A DNA stretch of 64,000 nucleotides from Phorcus lineatus (GCA_921293015.1 OV121084.1:26040946-26104945), one strand, 5' to 3'. Positions 20,242 through 33,864 are shown, numbered from the stretch's first letter. The notes: a model not told the origin generated them from the letters alone. Made by a program: numbers and translations.

Positions 20242-21301
20242 GACAACCATGCAGTCTAACCATTTTACAACAGTCCTTGTCAGGGCTAAACAAATATCAA
20301 AAAAGATTTCTGTTATACAATGCACAATCCCAAACCCTCCGTCTTTGTATGTTAATAAACTAAAACGCCTACAATTTTGCGTATCTAAACTGGCACAAAC
20401 AATTGCCCCACAAATATAAACATGCAGAATAGCATACGTGCACACACATGGAAACGCACACAAGACAACCCCATGTGCACATCGAAATAGGCATGACATT
20501 TGCAAAGCTGCAATGGTCCGGCACATCTGCTTCTCTCGAAACGATTCTCAATATTACCTAGAACGGAAATCAGAGTTCAGAAAAATCATAAAGAAAACCT
20601 CTTGAATATCGAAACCGTTTCTGTAAAAAAATCGGGTCACTTTTGGCGCCGCTACAGTGATAGCATTGGAGGCTACCGTAGGTACGCGCATGCGTGACGT
20701 CGCTATGGTCACGACGTCATTTATCTGTTGATGTCACAGACGATGTAGCCAGTCTCCGGCGAAGCGCCGCCGGAGACGGACGTATTTAGGGGAGAGGCCG
20801 CCCGCGCGGTTTTGGGCTTATTTGCCGAATTTCCTGACTTCAGATGATTTAATTTACCGTTCGTCAATGCATTCCTTCTTGACGCAAATAATCACAATCA
20901 CACATACAGTTTTCCCACATTAATCTAAGTAAACGGATATTAAGCCGCTGTTCTAAAATGCAAGTTTTGTTAGTCTATATACTTGTGAAAACAGAACCAT
21001 TTACAACCACATTTGTGCCAATCAGTTTTCAATCAGTGTCAGTTATCAAGTGTGTTACAATCTCCTATCACTCAGTTATCAAAACACAGCCGTGGCGGTT
21101 CTGCTTATCACTGTGCCATGTTAGAGTGATTAGATTATTGTCAGGATTCAATTATCTCCAATACACTCCACATATCTGGCATGAACAATGAGAAGAACAT
21201 GTCATTCGTATGTATAAATGCAGAGACGATTTCGATGGAGGACATTATCTACCCTAGCTTTCTCCAGCAAACCTGTATTTAGAGATTCGTGCCGATTCAA
21301 C

Positions 21302-21607
21302 ATGGAAAAAGTTCAAATGTACGCAGAATTGACTCAGACAGAAACACGTTTCAAACGGGCCTGTGAACAAGTAGTTCTCCTGAATGACAAGCTTGAAGGT
21401 CTCCAACGCCGATATGACAAAGCAAGACAAGAGAATCATCGTTCATTTCGCTACAACCTCCGCCTGAAGATGGCATCTGTTGAAGGCGTACGCAATGCTT
21501 ACTATGAATACGCTTGTGAAAAGGCAGAGAGGATTGCCGAGTTGAGGTACTATGTATCTGAAGAAGCCCAGTCCGACTCCGAAGGTGAAGACAGCATGGT
21601 GTACTAA
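21302..21607 (+). CDS. Copy 16: 101-aa protein, U-G hairpin variant
   Basis: Monomer 20480-21845 (1366 bp). Consensus protein; one private change in the 3' spacer (CTAAGC for CTAAAC). TATA 21213-21218, hairpin 21638-21653 with the U-G pair, downstream element 21664-21672, AATAAA 21720-21725. Confidence 0.77.
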   Translation: MEKVQMYAELTQTETRFKRACEQVVLLNDKLEGLQRRYDKARQENHRSFRYNLRLKMASVEGVRNAYYEYACEKAERIAELRYYVSEEAQSDSEGEDSMVY

Positions 21608-22661
21608 GACAACCATGCAGTCTAACCATTTTACAACAGTCCTTGTCAGGGCTAAACAAATATCAAAAAAGATTTCTGTTATACAATGCACAATCCCAAA
21701 CCCTCCGTCTTTGTATGTTAATAAACTAAAACGCCTACAATTTTGCGTATCTAAGCTGGCACAAACAATTGCCCCACAAATATAAACATGCAGAATAGCA
21801 TACGTGCACACACATGGAAACGCACACAAGACAACCCCATGTGCACATCGAAATAGGCATGACATTTGCAAAGCTGCAATGGTCCGGCACATCTGCTTCT
21901 CTCGAAACGATTCTCAATATTACCTAGAACGGAAATCAGAGTTCAGAAAAATCATAAAGAAAACCTCTTGAATATCGAAACCGTTTCTGTAAAAAAATCG
22001 GGTCACTTTTGGCGCCGCTACAGTGATAGCATTGGAGGCTACCGTAGGTACGCGCATGCGTGACGTCGCTATGGTCACGACGTCATTTATCTGTTGATGT
22101 CACAGACGATGTAGCCAGTCTCCGGCGAAGCGCCGCCGGAGACGGACGTATTTAGGGGAGAGGCCGCCCGCGCGGTTTTGGGCTTATTTGCCGAATTTCC
22201 TGACTTCAGATGATTTAATTTACCGTTCGTCAATGCATTCCTTCTTGACGCAAATAATCACACATACAGTTTTACCACATTAATCTAAGTAAACGGATAT
22301 TAAGCCGCTGTTCTAAAATGCAAGTTTTGTTAGTCTATATACTTGTGAAAACAGAACCATTTACAACCACATTTGTGCCAATCAGTTTTCAATCAGTGTC
22401 AGTTATCAAGTGTGTTACAATCTCCTATCACTCAGTTATCAAAACACAGCCGTAGCGGTTCTGCTTATCATTGTGCCGTGTTAGAGTGATTAGATTATTG
22501 TCAGGATTCAATTATCTCCAATACACTCCACATATCTGGCATGAACAATTAGAAGAACATGTCATTCGTATGTATAAATGCAGAGACGATTTCGATGGAG
22601 GACATTATCTACCCTAGCTTTCTCCAGCAAACCTGTATTTAGAGATTCGTGCCGATTCAAC

Positions 22662-22967
22662 ATGGAAAAAGTTCAAATGTACGCAGAATTGACTCAGACA
22701 GAAACACGTTTCAAACGGGCCTGTGAACAAGTAGTTCTCCTGAATGACAAGCTTGAAGGTCTCCAACGCCGATATGACAAAGCAAGACAAGAGAATCATC
22801 GTTCATTTCGCTACAACCTCCGCCTGAAGATGGCATCTGTTGAAGGCGTACGCAATGCTTACTATGAATACGCTTGTGAAAAGGCAGAGAGGATTGCCGA
22901 GTTGAGGTACTATGTATCTGAAGAAGCCCAGTCCGACTCCGAAGGTGAAGACAGCATGGTGTACTAA
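22662..22967 (+). CDS. Copy 17: 101-aa protein, U-G hairpin variant
   Basis: Monomer 21846-23205 (1360 bp: seven-A run plus loss of one ATCACA). Consensus protein. Upstream it has CGTAGCGG and loses the SOX-type motif (AACAATT); the first change is shared only with copies 38 and 40. TATA 22573-22578, hairpin 22998-23013 with the U-G pair, downstream element 23024-23032, AATAAA 23080-23085. Confidence 0.77.
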   Translation: MEKVQMYAELTQTETRFKRACEQVVLLNDKLEGLQRRYDKARQENHRSFRYNLRLKMASVEGVRNAYYEYACEKAERIAELRYYVSEEAQSDSEGEDSMVY

Positions 22968-24027
22968 GACAACCATGCAGTCTAACCATTTTACAACAGT
23001 CCTTGTCAGGGCTAAACAAATATCAAAAAAGATTTCTGTTATACAATGCACAATCCCAAACCCTCCGTCTTTGTATGTTAATAAACTAAAACGCCTACAA
23101 TTTTGCGTATCTAAACTGGCACAAACAATTGCCCCACAAATATAAACATGCAGAATAGCATACGTGCACACACATGGAAACGCACACAAGACAACCCCAT
23201 GTGCACATCGAAATAGGCATGACATTTGCAAAGCTGCAATGGTCCGGCACATCTGCTTCTCTCGAAACGATTCTCAATATTACCTAGAACGGAAATCAGA
23301 GTTCAGAAAAATCATAAAGAAAACCTCTTGAATATCGAAACCGTTTCTGTAAAAAAATCGGGTCACTTTTGGCGCCGCTACAGTGATAGCATTGGAGGCT
23401 ACCGTAGGTACGCGCATGCGTGACGTCGCTATGGTCACGACGTCATTTATCTGTTGATGTCACAGACGATGTAGCCAGTCTCCGGCGAAGCGCCGCCGGA
23501 GACGGACGTATTTAGGGGAGAGGCCGCCCGCGCGGTTTTGGACTTATTTGCCGAATTTCCTGACTTCAGATGATTTAATTTACCGTTCGTCAATGCATTC
23601 CTTCTTGACGCAAATAATCACAATCACACATACAGTTTTCCCACATTAATCTAAGTAAACGGATATTAAGCCGCTGTTCTAAAATGCAAGTTTTGTTAGT
23701 CTATATACTTGTGAAAACAGAACCATTTACAACCACATTTGTGCCAATCAGTTTTCAATCAGTGTCAGTTATCAAGTGTGTTGCAATCTCCTATCACTCA
23801 GTTATCAAAACACAGCCGTGGCGGTTCTGCTTATCACTGTGCCATGTTAGAGTGATTAGATTATTGTCAGGATTCAATTATCTCCAATACACTCCACATA
23901 TCTGGCATGAACAATGAGAAGAACATGTCATTCGTATGTATAAATGCAGAGACGATTTCGATGGAGGACATTATCTACCCTAGCTTTCTCCAGCAAACCT
24001 GTATTTAGAGATTCGTGCCGATTCAAC

Positions 24028-24333
24028 ATGGAAAAAGTTCAAATGTACGCAGAATTGACTCAGACAGAAACACGTTTCAAACGGGCCTGTGAACAAGTAG
24101 TTCTCCTGAATGACAAGCTTGAAGGTCTCCAACGCCGATATGACAAAGCAAGACAAGAGAATCATCGTTCATTTCGCTACAACCTCCGCCTGAAGATGGC
24201 ATCTGTTGAAGGCGTACGCAATGCTTACTATGAATACGCTTGTGAAAAGGCAGAGAGGATTGCCGAGTTGAGGTACTATGTATCTGAAGAAGCCCAGTCC
24301 GACTCCGAAGGTCAAGACAGCATGGTGTACTAA
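24028..24333 (+). CDS. Copy 18: 101-aa protein, E96Q variant
   Basis: Monomer 23206-24571 (1366 bp). The codon at 24313-24315 is CAA, so Glu96 in the acidic tail becomes Gln; this removes the acidic +3 residue of the CK2-type site at S93. TATA 23939-23944, hairpin 24364-24379, downstream element 24390-24398, AATAAA 24446-24451. Confidence 0.77.
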   Translation: MEKVQMYAELTQTETRFKRACEQVVLLNDKLEGLQRRYDKARQENHRSFRYNLRLKMASVEGVRNAYYEYACEKAERIAELRYYVSEEAQSDSEGQDSMVY

Positions 24334-25386
24334 GACAACCATGCAGTCTAACCATTTTACAACAGCCCTTGTCAGGGCTAAACAAATATCAAAAAAGATT
24401 TCTGTTATACAATGCACAATCCCAAACCCTCCGTCTTTGTATGTTAATAAACTAAAACGCCTACAATTTTGCGTATCTAAACTGGCACAAACAATTGCCC
24501 CACAAATATAAACATGCAGAATAGCATACGTGCACACACATGGAAACGCACACAAGACAACCCCATGTGCACATCGAAATAGGCATGACATTTGCAAAGC
24601 TGCAATGGTCCGGCACATCTGCCTCTCTCGAAACGATTCTCAATATTACCTAGAACGGAAATCAGAGTTCAGAAAAATCATAAAGAAAACCTCTTGAATA
24701 TCGAAACCGTTTCTGTAAAAAATCGGGTCACTTTTGGCGCCGCTACAGTGATAGCATTGGAGGCTACCGTAGGTACGCGCATGCGTGACGTCGCTATGGT
24801 CACGACGTCATTTATCTGTTGATGTCACAGACGATGTAGCCAGTCTCCGGCGAAGCGCCGCCGGAGACGGACGTATTTAGGGGAGAGGCCGCCCGCGCGG
24901 TTTTGGGCTTATTTGCCGAATTTCCTGACTTCAGATGATTTAATTTACCGTTCGTCAATGCATTCCTTCTTGACGCAAATAATCACACATACAGTTTTAC
25001 CACATTAATCTAAGTAAACGGATATTAAGCCGCTGTTCTAAAATGCAAGTTTTGTTAGTCTATATACTTGTGAAAACAGAACCATTTACAACCACATTTG
25101 TGCCAATCAGTTTTCAATCAGTGTCAGTTATCAAGTGTGTTACAATCTCCTATCACTCAGTTATCAAAACACAGCCGTGGCGGTTCTGCTTATCACTGTG
25201 CCGTGTTAGAGTGATTAGATTATTGTCAGGATTCAATTATCTCCAATACACTCCACATATCTGGCATGAACAATGAGAAGAACATGTCATTCGTATGTAT
25301 AAATGCAGAGACGATTTCGATGGAGGACATTATCTACCCTAGCTTTCTCCAGCAAACCTGTATTTAGAGATTCGTGCCGATTCAAC

Positions 25387-25692
25387 ATGGAAAAAGTTCA
25401 AATGTACGCAGAATTGACTCAGACAGAAACACGTTTCAAACGGGCCTGTGAACAAGTAGTTCTCCTGAATGACAAGCTTGAAGGTCTCCAACGCCGATAT
25501 GACAAAGCAAGACAAGAGAATCATCGTTCATTTCGCTACAACCTCCGCCTGAAGATGGCATCTGTTGAAGGCGTACGCAATGCTTACTATGAATACGCTT
25601 GTGAAAAGGCAGAGAGGATTGCCGAGTTGAGGTACTATGTATCTGAAGAAGCCCAGTCCGACTCCGAAGGTGAAGACAGCATGGTGTACTAA
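25387..25692 (+). CDS. Copy 19: 101-aa coiled-coil/acidic-tail protein
   Basis: Monomer 24572-25930 (1359 bp). Consensus protein. A 3' UTR change (AACTATT for AACCATT) just before the hairpin is shared only with copy 22. TATA 25298-25303, hairpin 25723-25738, downstream element 25749-25757, AATAAA 25805-25810. Confidence 0.77.
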   Translation: MEKVQMYAELTQTETRFKRACEQVVLLNDKLEGLQRRYDKARQENHRSFRYNLRLKMASVEGVRNAYYEYACEKAERIAELRYYVSEEAQSDSEGEDSMVY

Positions 25693-26745
25693 GACAACCA
25701 TGCAGTCTAACTATTTTACAACAGCCCTTGTCAGGGCTAAACAAATATCAAAAAAGATTTCTGTTATACAATGCACAATCCCAAACCCTCCGTCTTTGTA
25801 TGTTAATAAACTAAAACGCCTACAATTTTGCGTATCTAAACTGGCACAAACAATTGCCCCACAAATATAAACATGCAGAATAGCATACGTGCACACACAT
25901 GGAAACGCACACAAGACAACCCCATGTGCACATCGAAATAGGCATGACATTTGCAAAGCTGCAATGGTCCGGCACATCTGCCTCTCTCGAAACGATTCTC
26001 AATATTACCTAGAACGGAAATCAGAGTTCAGAAAAATCATAAAGAAAACCTCTTGAATATCGAAACCGTTTCTGTAAAAAATCGGGTCACTTTTGGCGCC
26101 GCTACAGTGATAGCATTGGAGGCTACCGTAGGTACGCGCATGCGTGACGTCGCTATGGTCACGACGTCATTTATCTGTTGATGTCACAGACGATGTAGCC
26201 AGTCTCCGGCGAAGCGCCGCCGGAGACGGACGTATTTAGGGGAGAGGCCGCCCGCGCGGTTTTGGGCTTATTTGCCGAATTTCCTGACTTCAGATGATTT
26301 AATTTACCGTTCGTCAATGCATTCCTTCTTGACGCAAATAATCACACATACAGTTTTACCACATTAATCTAAGTAAACGGATATTAAGCCGCTGTTCTAA
26401 AATGCAAGTTTTGTTAGTCTATATACTTGTGAAAACAGAACCATTTACAACCACATTTGTGCCAATCAGTTTTCAATCAGTGTCAGTTATCAAGTGTGTT
26501 ACAATCTCCTATCACTCAGTTATCAAAACACAGCCGTGGCGGTTCTGCTTATCACTGTGCCGTGTTAGAGTGATTAGATTATTGTCAGGATTCAATTATC
26601 TCCAATACACTCCACATATCTGGCATGAACAATGAGAAGAACATGTCATTCGTATGTATAAATGCAGAGACGATTTCGATGGAGGACATTATCTACCCTA
26701 GCTTTCTCCAGCAAACCTGTATTTAGAGATTCGTGCCGATTCAAC

Positions 26746-27051
26746 ATGGAAAAAGTTCAAATGTACGCAGAATTGACTCAGACAGAAACACGTTTCAAAC
26801 GGGCCTGTGAACAAGTAGTTCTCCTGAATGACAAGCTTGAAGGTCTCCAACGCCGATATGACAAAGCAAGACAAGAGAATCATCGTTCATTTCGCTACAA
26901 CCTCCGCCTGAAGATGGCATCTGTTGAAGGCGTACGCAATGCTTACTATGAATACGCTTGTGAAAAGGCAGAGAGGATTGCCGAGTTGAGGTACTATGTA
27001 TCTGAAGAAGCCCAGTCCGACTCCGAAGGTGAAGACAGCATGGTGTACTAA
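26746..27051 (+). CDS. Copy 20: 101-aa coiled-coil/acidic-tail protein
   Basis: Monomer 25931-27289 (1359 bp). Consensus protein; matches copy 24 at tracked sites. TATA 26657-26662, hairpin 27082-27097, downstream element 27108-27116, AATAAA 27164-27169. Confidence 0.77.
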   Translation: MEKVQMYAELTQTETRFKRACEQVVLLNDKLEGLQRRYDKARQENHRSFRYNLRLKMASVEGVRNAYYEYACEKAERIAELRYYVSEEAQSDSEGEDSMVY

Positions 27052-28110
27052 GACAACCATGCAGTCTAACCATTTTACAACAGCCCTTGTCAGGGCTAAA
27101 CAAATATCAAAAAAGATTTCTGTTATACAATGCACAATCCCAAACCCTCCGTCTTTGTATGTTAATAAACTAAAACGCCTACAATTTTGCGTATCTAAAC
27201 TGGCACAAACAATTGCCCCACAAATATAAACATGCAGAATAGCATACGTGCACACACATGGAAACGCACACAAGACAACCCCATGTGCACATCGAAATAG
27301 GCATGACATTTGCAAAGCTGCAATGGTCCGGCACATCTGCCTCTCTCGAAACGATTCTCAATATTACCTAGAACGGAAATCAGAGTTCAGAAAAATCATA
27401 AAGAAAACCTCTTGAATATCGAAACCGTTTCTGTAAAAAATCGGGTCACTTTTGGCGCCGCTACAGTGATAGCATTGGAGGCTACCGTAGGTACGCGCAT
27501 GCGTGACGTCGCTATGGTCACGACGTCATTTATCTGTTGATGTCACAGACGATGTAGCCAGTCTCCGGCGAAGCGCCGCCGGAGACGGACGTATTTAGGG
27601 GAGAGGCCGCCCGCGCGGTTTTGGGCTTATTTGCCGAATTTCCTGACTTCAGATGATTTAATTTACCGTTCGTCAATGCATTCCTTCTTGACGCAAATAA
27701 TCACAATCACACATACAGTTTTACCACATTAATCTAAGTAAACGGATATTAAGCCGCTGTTCTAAAATGCAAGTTTTGTTAGTCTATATACTTGTGAAAA
27801 CAGAACCATTTACAACCACATTTGTGCCAATCAGTTTTCAATCAGTGTCAGTTATCAAGTGTGTTACAATCTCCTATCACTCAGTTATCAAAACACAGCC
27901 GTGGCGGTTCTGCTTATCACTGTGCCGTGTTAGAGTGATTAGATTATTGTCAGGATTCAATTATCTCCAATACACTCCACATATCTGGCATGAACAATGA
28001 GAAGAACATGTCATTCGTATGTATAAATGCAGAGACGATTTCGATGGAGGACATTATCTACCCTAGCTTTCTCCAGCAAACCTGTATTTAGAGATTCGTG
28101 CCGATTCAAC

Positions 28111-28416
28111 ATGGAAAAAGTTCAAATGTACGCAGAATTGACTCAGACAGAAACACGTTTCAAACGGGCCTGTGAACAAGTAGTTCTCCTGAATGACAAG
28201 CTTGAAGGTCTCCAACGCCGATATGACAAAGCAAGACAAGAGAATCATCGTTCATTTCGCTACAACCTCCGCCTGAAGATGGCATCTGTTGAAGGCGTAC
28301 GCAATGTTTACTATGAATACGCTTGTGAAAAGGCAGAGAGGATTGCCGAGTTGAGGTACTATGTATCTGAAGAAGCCCAGTCCGACTCCGAAGGTGAAGA
28401 CAGCCTGGTGTACTAA
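28111..28416 (+). CDS. Copy 21: 101-aa protein, A66V + M99L variant
   Basis: Monomer 27290-28654. GTT at codon 66 (28306-28308) and CTG at codon 99 (28405-28407) give a two-residue variant shared by copies 21, 23, 25 and 26. TATA 28022-28027, hairpin 28447-28462, downstream element 28473-28481, AATAAA 28529-28534. Confidence 0.77.
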   Translation: MEKVQMYAELTQTETRFKRACEQVVLLNDKLEGLQRRYDKARQENHRSFRYNLRLKMASVEGVRNVYYEYACEKAERIAELRYYVSEEAQSDSEGEDSLVY

Positions 28417-29475
28417 GACAACCATGCAGTCTAACCATTTTACAACAGCCCTTGTCAGGGCTAAACAAATATCAAAAAAGATTTCTGTTATACAATGCAC
28501 AATCCCAAACCCTCCGTCTTTGTATGTTAATAAACTAAAACGCCTACAATTTTGCGTATCTAAACTGGCACAAACAATTGCCCCACAAATATAAACATGC
28601 AGAATAGCATACGTGCACACACATGGAAACGCACACAAGACAACCCCATGTGCACATCGAAATAGGCATGACATTTGCAAAGCTGCAATGGTCCGGCACA
28701 TCTGCCTCTCTCGAAACGATTCTCAATATTACCTAGAACGGAAATCAGAGTTCAGAAAAATCATAAAGAAAACCTCTTGAATATCGAAACCGTTTCTGTA
28801 AAAAATCGGGTCACTTTTGGCGCCGCTACAGTGATAGCATTGGAGGCTACCGTAGGTACGCGCATGCGTGACGTCGCTATGGTCACGACGTCATTTATCT
28901 GTTGATGTCACAGACGATGTAGCCAGTCTCCGGCGAAGCGCCGCCGGAGACGGACGTATTTAGGGGAGAGGCCGCCCGCGTGGTTTTGGGCTTATTTGCC
29001 GAATTTCCTGACTTCAGATGATTTAATTTACCGTTCGTCAATGCATTCCTTCTTGACGCAAATAATCACAATCACACATACAGTTTTACCACATTAATCT
29101 AAGTAAACGGATATTAAGCCGCTGTTCTAAAATGCAAGTTTTGTTAGTCTATATACTTGTGAAAACAGAACCATTTACAACCACATTTGTGCCAATCAGT
29201 TTTCAATCAGTGTCAGTTATCAAGTGTGTTACAATCTCCTATCACTCAGTTATCAAAACACAGCCGTGGCGGTTCTGCTTATCACTGTGCCGTGTTAGAG
29301 TGATTAGATTATTGTCAGGATTCAATTATCTCCAATACACTCCACATATCTGGCATGAACAATGAGAGGAACATGTCATTCGTATGTATAAATGCAGAGA
29401 CGATTTCGATGGAGGACATTATCTACCCTAGCTTTCTCCAGCAAACCTGTATTTAGAGATTCGTGCCGATTCAAC

Positions 29476-29781
29476 ATGGAAAAAGTTCAAATGTACGCAG
29501 AATTGACTCAGACAGAAACACGTTTCAAACGGGCCTGTGAACAAGTAGTTCTCCTGAATGACAAGCTTGAAGGTCTCCAACGCCGATATGACAAAGCAAG
29601 ACAAGAGAATCATCGTTCATTTCGCTACAACCTCCGCCTGAAGATGGCATCTGTTGAAGGCGTACGCAATGCTTACTATGAATACGCTTGTGAAAAGGCA
29701 GAGAGGATTGCCGAGTTGAGGTACTATGTATCTGAAGAAGCCCAGTCCGACTCCGAAGGTGAAGACAGCATGGTGTACTAA
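29476..29781 (+). CDS. Copy 22: 101-aa coiled-coil/acidic-tail protein
   Basis: Monomer 28655-30019. Consensus protein between two A66V + M99L copies. It shares GAGAGG upstream of the TATA box with copies 27 and 28, and the 3' UTR change with copy 19. TATA 29387-29392, hairpin 29812-29827, downstream element 29838-29846, AATAAA 29894-29899. Confidence 0.77.
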   Translation: MEKVQMYAELTQTETRFKRACEQVVLLNDKLEGLQRRYDKARQENHRSFRYNLRLKMASVEGVRNAYYEYACEKAERIAELRYYVSEEAQSDSEGEDSMVY

Positions 29782-30834
29782 GACAACCATGCAGTCTAAC
29801 TATTTTACAACAGCCCTTGTCAGGGCTAAACAAATATCAAAAAAGATTTCTGTTATACAATGCACAATCCCAAACCCTCCGTCTTTGTATGTTAATAAAC
29901 TAAAACGCCTACAATTTTGCGTATCTAAACTGGCACAAACAATTGCCCCACAAATATAAACATGCAGAATAGCATACGTGCACACACATGGAAACGCACA
30001 CAAGACAACCCCATGTGCACATCGAAATAGGCATGACATTTGCAAAGCTGCAATGGTCCGGCACATCTGCCTCTCTCGAAACGATTCTCAATATTACCTA
30101 GAACGGAAATCAGAGTTCAGAAAAATCATAAAGAAAACCTCTTGAATATCGAAACCGTTTCTGTAAAAAATCGGGTCACTTTTGGCGCCGCTACAGTGAT
30201 AGCATTGGAGGCTACCGTAGGTACGCGCATGCGTGACGTCGCTATGGTCACGACGTCATTTATCTGTTGATGTCACAGACGATGTAGCCAGTCTCCGGCG
30301 AAGCGCCGCCGGAGACGGACGTATTTAGGGGAGAGGCCGCCCGCGCGGTTTTGGGCTTATTTGCCGAATTTCCTGACTTCAGATGATTTAATTTACCGTT
30401 CGTCAATGCATTCCTTCTTGACGCAAATAATCACACATACAGTTTTACCACATTAATCTAAGTAAACGGATATTAAGCCGCTGTTCTAAAATGCAAGTTT
30501 TGTTAGTCTATATACTTGTGAAAACAGAACCATTTACAACCACATTTGTGCCAATCAGTTTTCAATCAGTGTCAGTTATCAAGTGTGTTACAATCTCCTA
30601 TCACTCAGTTATCAAAACACAGCCGTGGCGGTTCTGCTTATCACTGTGCCGTGTTAGAGTGATTAGATTATTGTCAGGATTCAATTATCTCCAATACACT
30701 CCACATATCTGGCATGAACAATGAGAAGAACATGTCATTCGTATGTATAAATGCAGAGACGATTTCGATGGAGGACATTATCTACCCTAGCTTTCTCCAG
30801 CAAACCTGTATTTAGAGATTCGTGCCGATTCAAC

Positions 30835-31140
30835 ATGGAAAAAGTTCAAATGTACGCAGAATTGACTCAGACAGAAACACGTTTCAAACGGGCCTGTGAA
30901 CAAGTAGTTCTCCTGAATGACAAGCTTGAAGGTCTCCAACGCCGATATGACAAAGCAAGACAAGAGAATCATCGTTCATTTCGCTACAACCTCCGCCTGA
31001 AGATGGCATCTGTTGAAGGCGTACGCAATGTTTACTATGAATACGCTTGTGAAAAGGCAGAGAGGATTGCCGAGTTGAGGTACTATGTATCTGAAGAAGC
31101 CCAGTCCGACTCCGAAGGTGAAGACAGCCTGGTGTACTAA
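30835..31140 (+). CDS. Copy 23: 101-aa protein, A66V + M99L variant
   Basis: Monomer 30020-31378 (1359 bp). Same coding pair as copy 21 but on the short-ATCACA upstream background, so coding and upstream parts have been reshuffled. TATA 30746-30751, hairpin 31171-31186, downstream element 31197-31205, AATAAA 31253-31258. Confidence 0.77.
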   Translation: MEKVQMYAELTQTETRFKRACEQVVLLNDKLEGLQRRYDKARQENHRSFRYNLRLKMASVEGVRNVYYEYACEKAERIAELRYYVSEEAQSDSEGEDSLVY

Positions 31141-32193
31141 GACAACCATGCAGTCTAACCATTTTACAACAGCCCTTGTCAGGGCTAAACAAATATCAAA
31201 AAAGATTTCTGTTATACAATGCACAATCCCAAACCCTCCGTCTTTGTATGTTAATAAACTAAAACGCCTACAATTTTGCGTATCTAAACTGGCACAAACA
31301 ATTGCCCCACAAATATAAACATGCAGAATAGCATACGTGCACACACATGGAAACGCACACAAGACAACCCCATGTGCACATCGAAATAGGCATGACATTT
31401 GCAAAGCTGCAATGGTCCGGCACATCTGCCTCTCTCGAAACGATTCTCAATATTACCTAGAACGGAAATCAGAGTTCAGAAAAATCATAAAGAAAACCTC
31501 TTGAATATCGAAACCGTTTCTGTAAAAAATCGGGTCACTTTTGGCGCCGCTACAGTGATAGCATTGGAGGCTACCGTAGGTACGCGCATGCGTGACGTCG
31601 CTATGGTCACGACGTCATTTATCTGTTGATGTCACAGACGATGTAGCCAGTCTCCGGCGAAGCGCCGCCGGAGACGGACGTATTTAGGGGAGAGGCCGCC
31701 CGCGCGGTTTTGGGCTTATTTGCCGAATTTCCTGACTTCAGATGATTTAATTTACCGTTCGTCAATGCATTCCTTCTTGACGCAAATAATCACACATACA
31801 GTTTTACCACATTAATCTAAGTAAACGGATATTAAGCCGCTGTTCTAAAATGCAAGTTTTGTTAGTCTATATACTTGTGAAAACAGAACCATTTACAACC
31901 ACATTTGTGCCAATCAGTTTTCAATCAGTGTCAGTTATCAAGTGTGTTACAATCTCCTATCACTCAGTTATCAAAACACAGCCGTGGCGGTTCTGCTTAT
32001 CACTGTGCCGTGTTAGAGTGATTAGATTATTGTCAGGATTCAATTATCTCCAATACACTCCACATATCTGGCATGAACAATGAGAAGAACATGTCATTCG
32101 TATGTATAAATGCAGAGACGATTTCGATGGAGGACATTATCTACCCTAGCTTTCTCCAGCAAACCTGTATTTAGAGATTCGTGCCGATTCAAC

Positions 32194-32499
32194 ATGGAAA
32201 AAGTTCAAATGTACGCAGAATTGACTCAGACAGAAACACGTTTCAAACGGGCCTGTGAACAAGTAGTTCTCCTGAATGACAAGCTTGAAGGTCTCCAACG
32301 CCGATATGACAAAGCAAGACAAGAGAATCATCGTTCATTTCGCTACAACCTCCGCCTGAAGATGGCATCTGTTGAAGGCGTACGCAATGCTTACTATGAA
32401 TACGCTTGTGAAAAGGCAGAGAGGATTGCCGAGTTGAGGTACTATGTATCTGAAGAAGCCCAGTCCGACTCCGAAGGTGAAGACAGCATGGTGTACTAA
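32194..32499 (+). CDS. Copy 24: 101-aa coiled-coil/acidic-tail protein
   Basis: Monomer 31379-32737 (1359 bp). Consensus protein. TATA 32105-32110, hairpin 32530-32545, downstream element 32556-32564, AATAAA 32612-32617. Confidence 0.77.
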   Translation: MEKVQMYAELTQTETRFKRACEQVVLLNDKLEGLQRRYDKARQENHRSFRYNLRLKMASVEGVRNAYYEYACEKAERIAELRYYVSEEAQSDSEGEDSMVY

Positions 32500-33558
32500 G
32501 ACAACCATGCAGTCTAACCATTTTACAACAGCCCTTGTCAGGGCTAAACAAATATCAAAAAAGATTTCTGTTATACAATGCACAATCCCAAACCCTCCGT
32601 CTTTGTATGTTAATAAACTAAAACGCCTACAATTTTGCGTATCTAAACTGGCACAAACAATTGCCCCACAAATATAAACATGCAGAATAGCATACGTGCA
32701 CACACATGGAAACGCACACAAGACAACCCCATGTGCACATCGAAATAGGCATGACATTTGCAAAGCTGCAATGGTCCGGCACATCTGCCTCTCTCGAAAC
32801 GATTCTCAATATTACCTAGAACGGAAATCAGAGTTCAGAAAAATCATAAAGAAAACCTCTTGAATATCGAAACCGTTTCTGTAAAAAATCGGGTCACTTT
32901 TGGCGCCGCTACAGTGATAGCATTGGAGGCTACCGTAGGTACGCGCATGCGTGACGTCGCTATGGTCACGACGTCATTTATCTGTTGATGTCACAGACGA
33001 TGTAGCCAGTCTCCGGCGAAGCGCCGCCGGAGACGGACGTATTTAGGGGAGAGGCCGCCCGCGCGGTTTTGGGCTTATTTGCCGAATTTCCTGACTTCAG
33101 ATGATTTAATTTACCGTTCGTCAATGCATTCCTTCTTGACGCAAATAATCACAATCACACATACAGTTTTACCACATTAATCTAAGTAAACGGATATTAA
33201 GCCGCTGTTCTAAAATGCAAGTTTTGTTAGTCTATATACTTGTGAAAACAGAACCATTTACAACCACATTTGTGCCAATCAGTTTTCAATCAGTGTCAGT
33301 TATCAAGTGTGTTACAATCTCCTATCACTCAGTTATCAAAACACAGCCGTGGCGGTTCTGCTTATCACTGTGCCGTGTTAGAGTGATTAGATTATTGTCA
33401 GGATTCAATTATCTCCAATACACTCCACATATCTGGCATGAACAATGAGAAGAACATGTCATTCGTATGTATAAATGCAGAGACGATTTCGATGGAGGAC
33501 ATTATCTACCCTAGCTTTCTCCAGCAAACCTGTATTTAGAGATTCGTGCCGATTCAAC

Positions 33559-33864
33559 ATGGAAAAAGTTCAAATGTACGCAGAATTGACTCAGACAGAA
33601 ACACGTTTCAAACGGGCCTGTGAACAAGTAGTTCTCCTGAATGACAAGCTTGAAGGTCTCCAACGCCGATATGACAAAGCAAGACAAGAGAATCATCGTT
33701 CATTTCGCTACAACCTCCGCCTGAAGATGGCATCTGTTGAAGGCGTACGCAATGTTTACTATGAATACGCTTGTGAAAAGGCAGAGAGGATTGCCGAGTT
33801 GAGGTACTATGTATCTGAAGAAGCCCAGTCCGACTCCGAAGGTGAAGACAGCCTGGTGTACTAA
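33559..33864 (+). CDS. Copy 25: 101-aa protein, A66V + M99L variant
   Basis: Monomer 32738-34102. Matches copy 21 at tracked sites. TATA 33470-33475, hairpin 33895-33910, downstream element 33921-33929, AATAAA 33977-33982. Confidence 0.77.
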   Translation: MEKVQMYAELTQTETRFKRACEQVVLLNDKLEGLQRRYDKARQENHRSFRYNLRLKMASVEGVRNVYYEYACEKAERIAELRYYVSEEAQSDSEGEDSLVY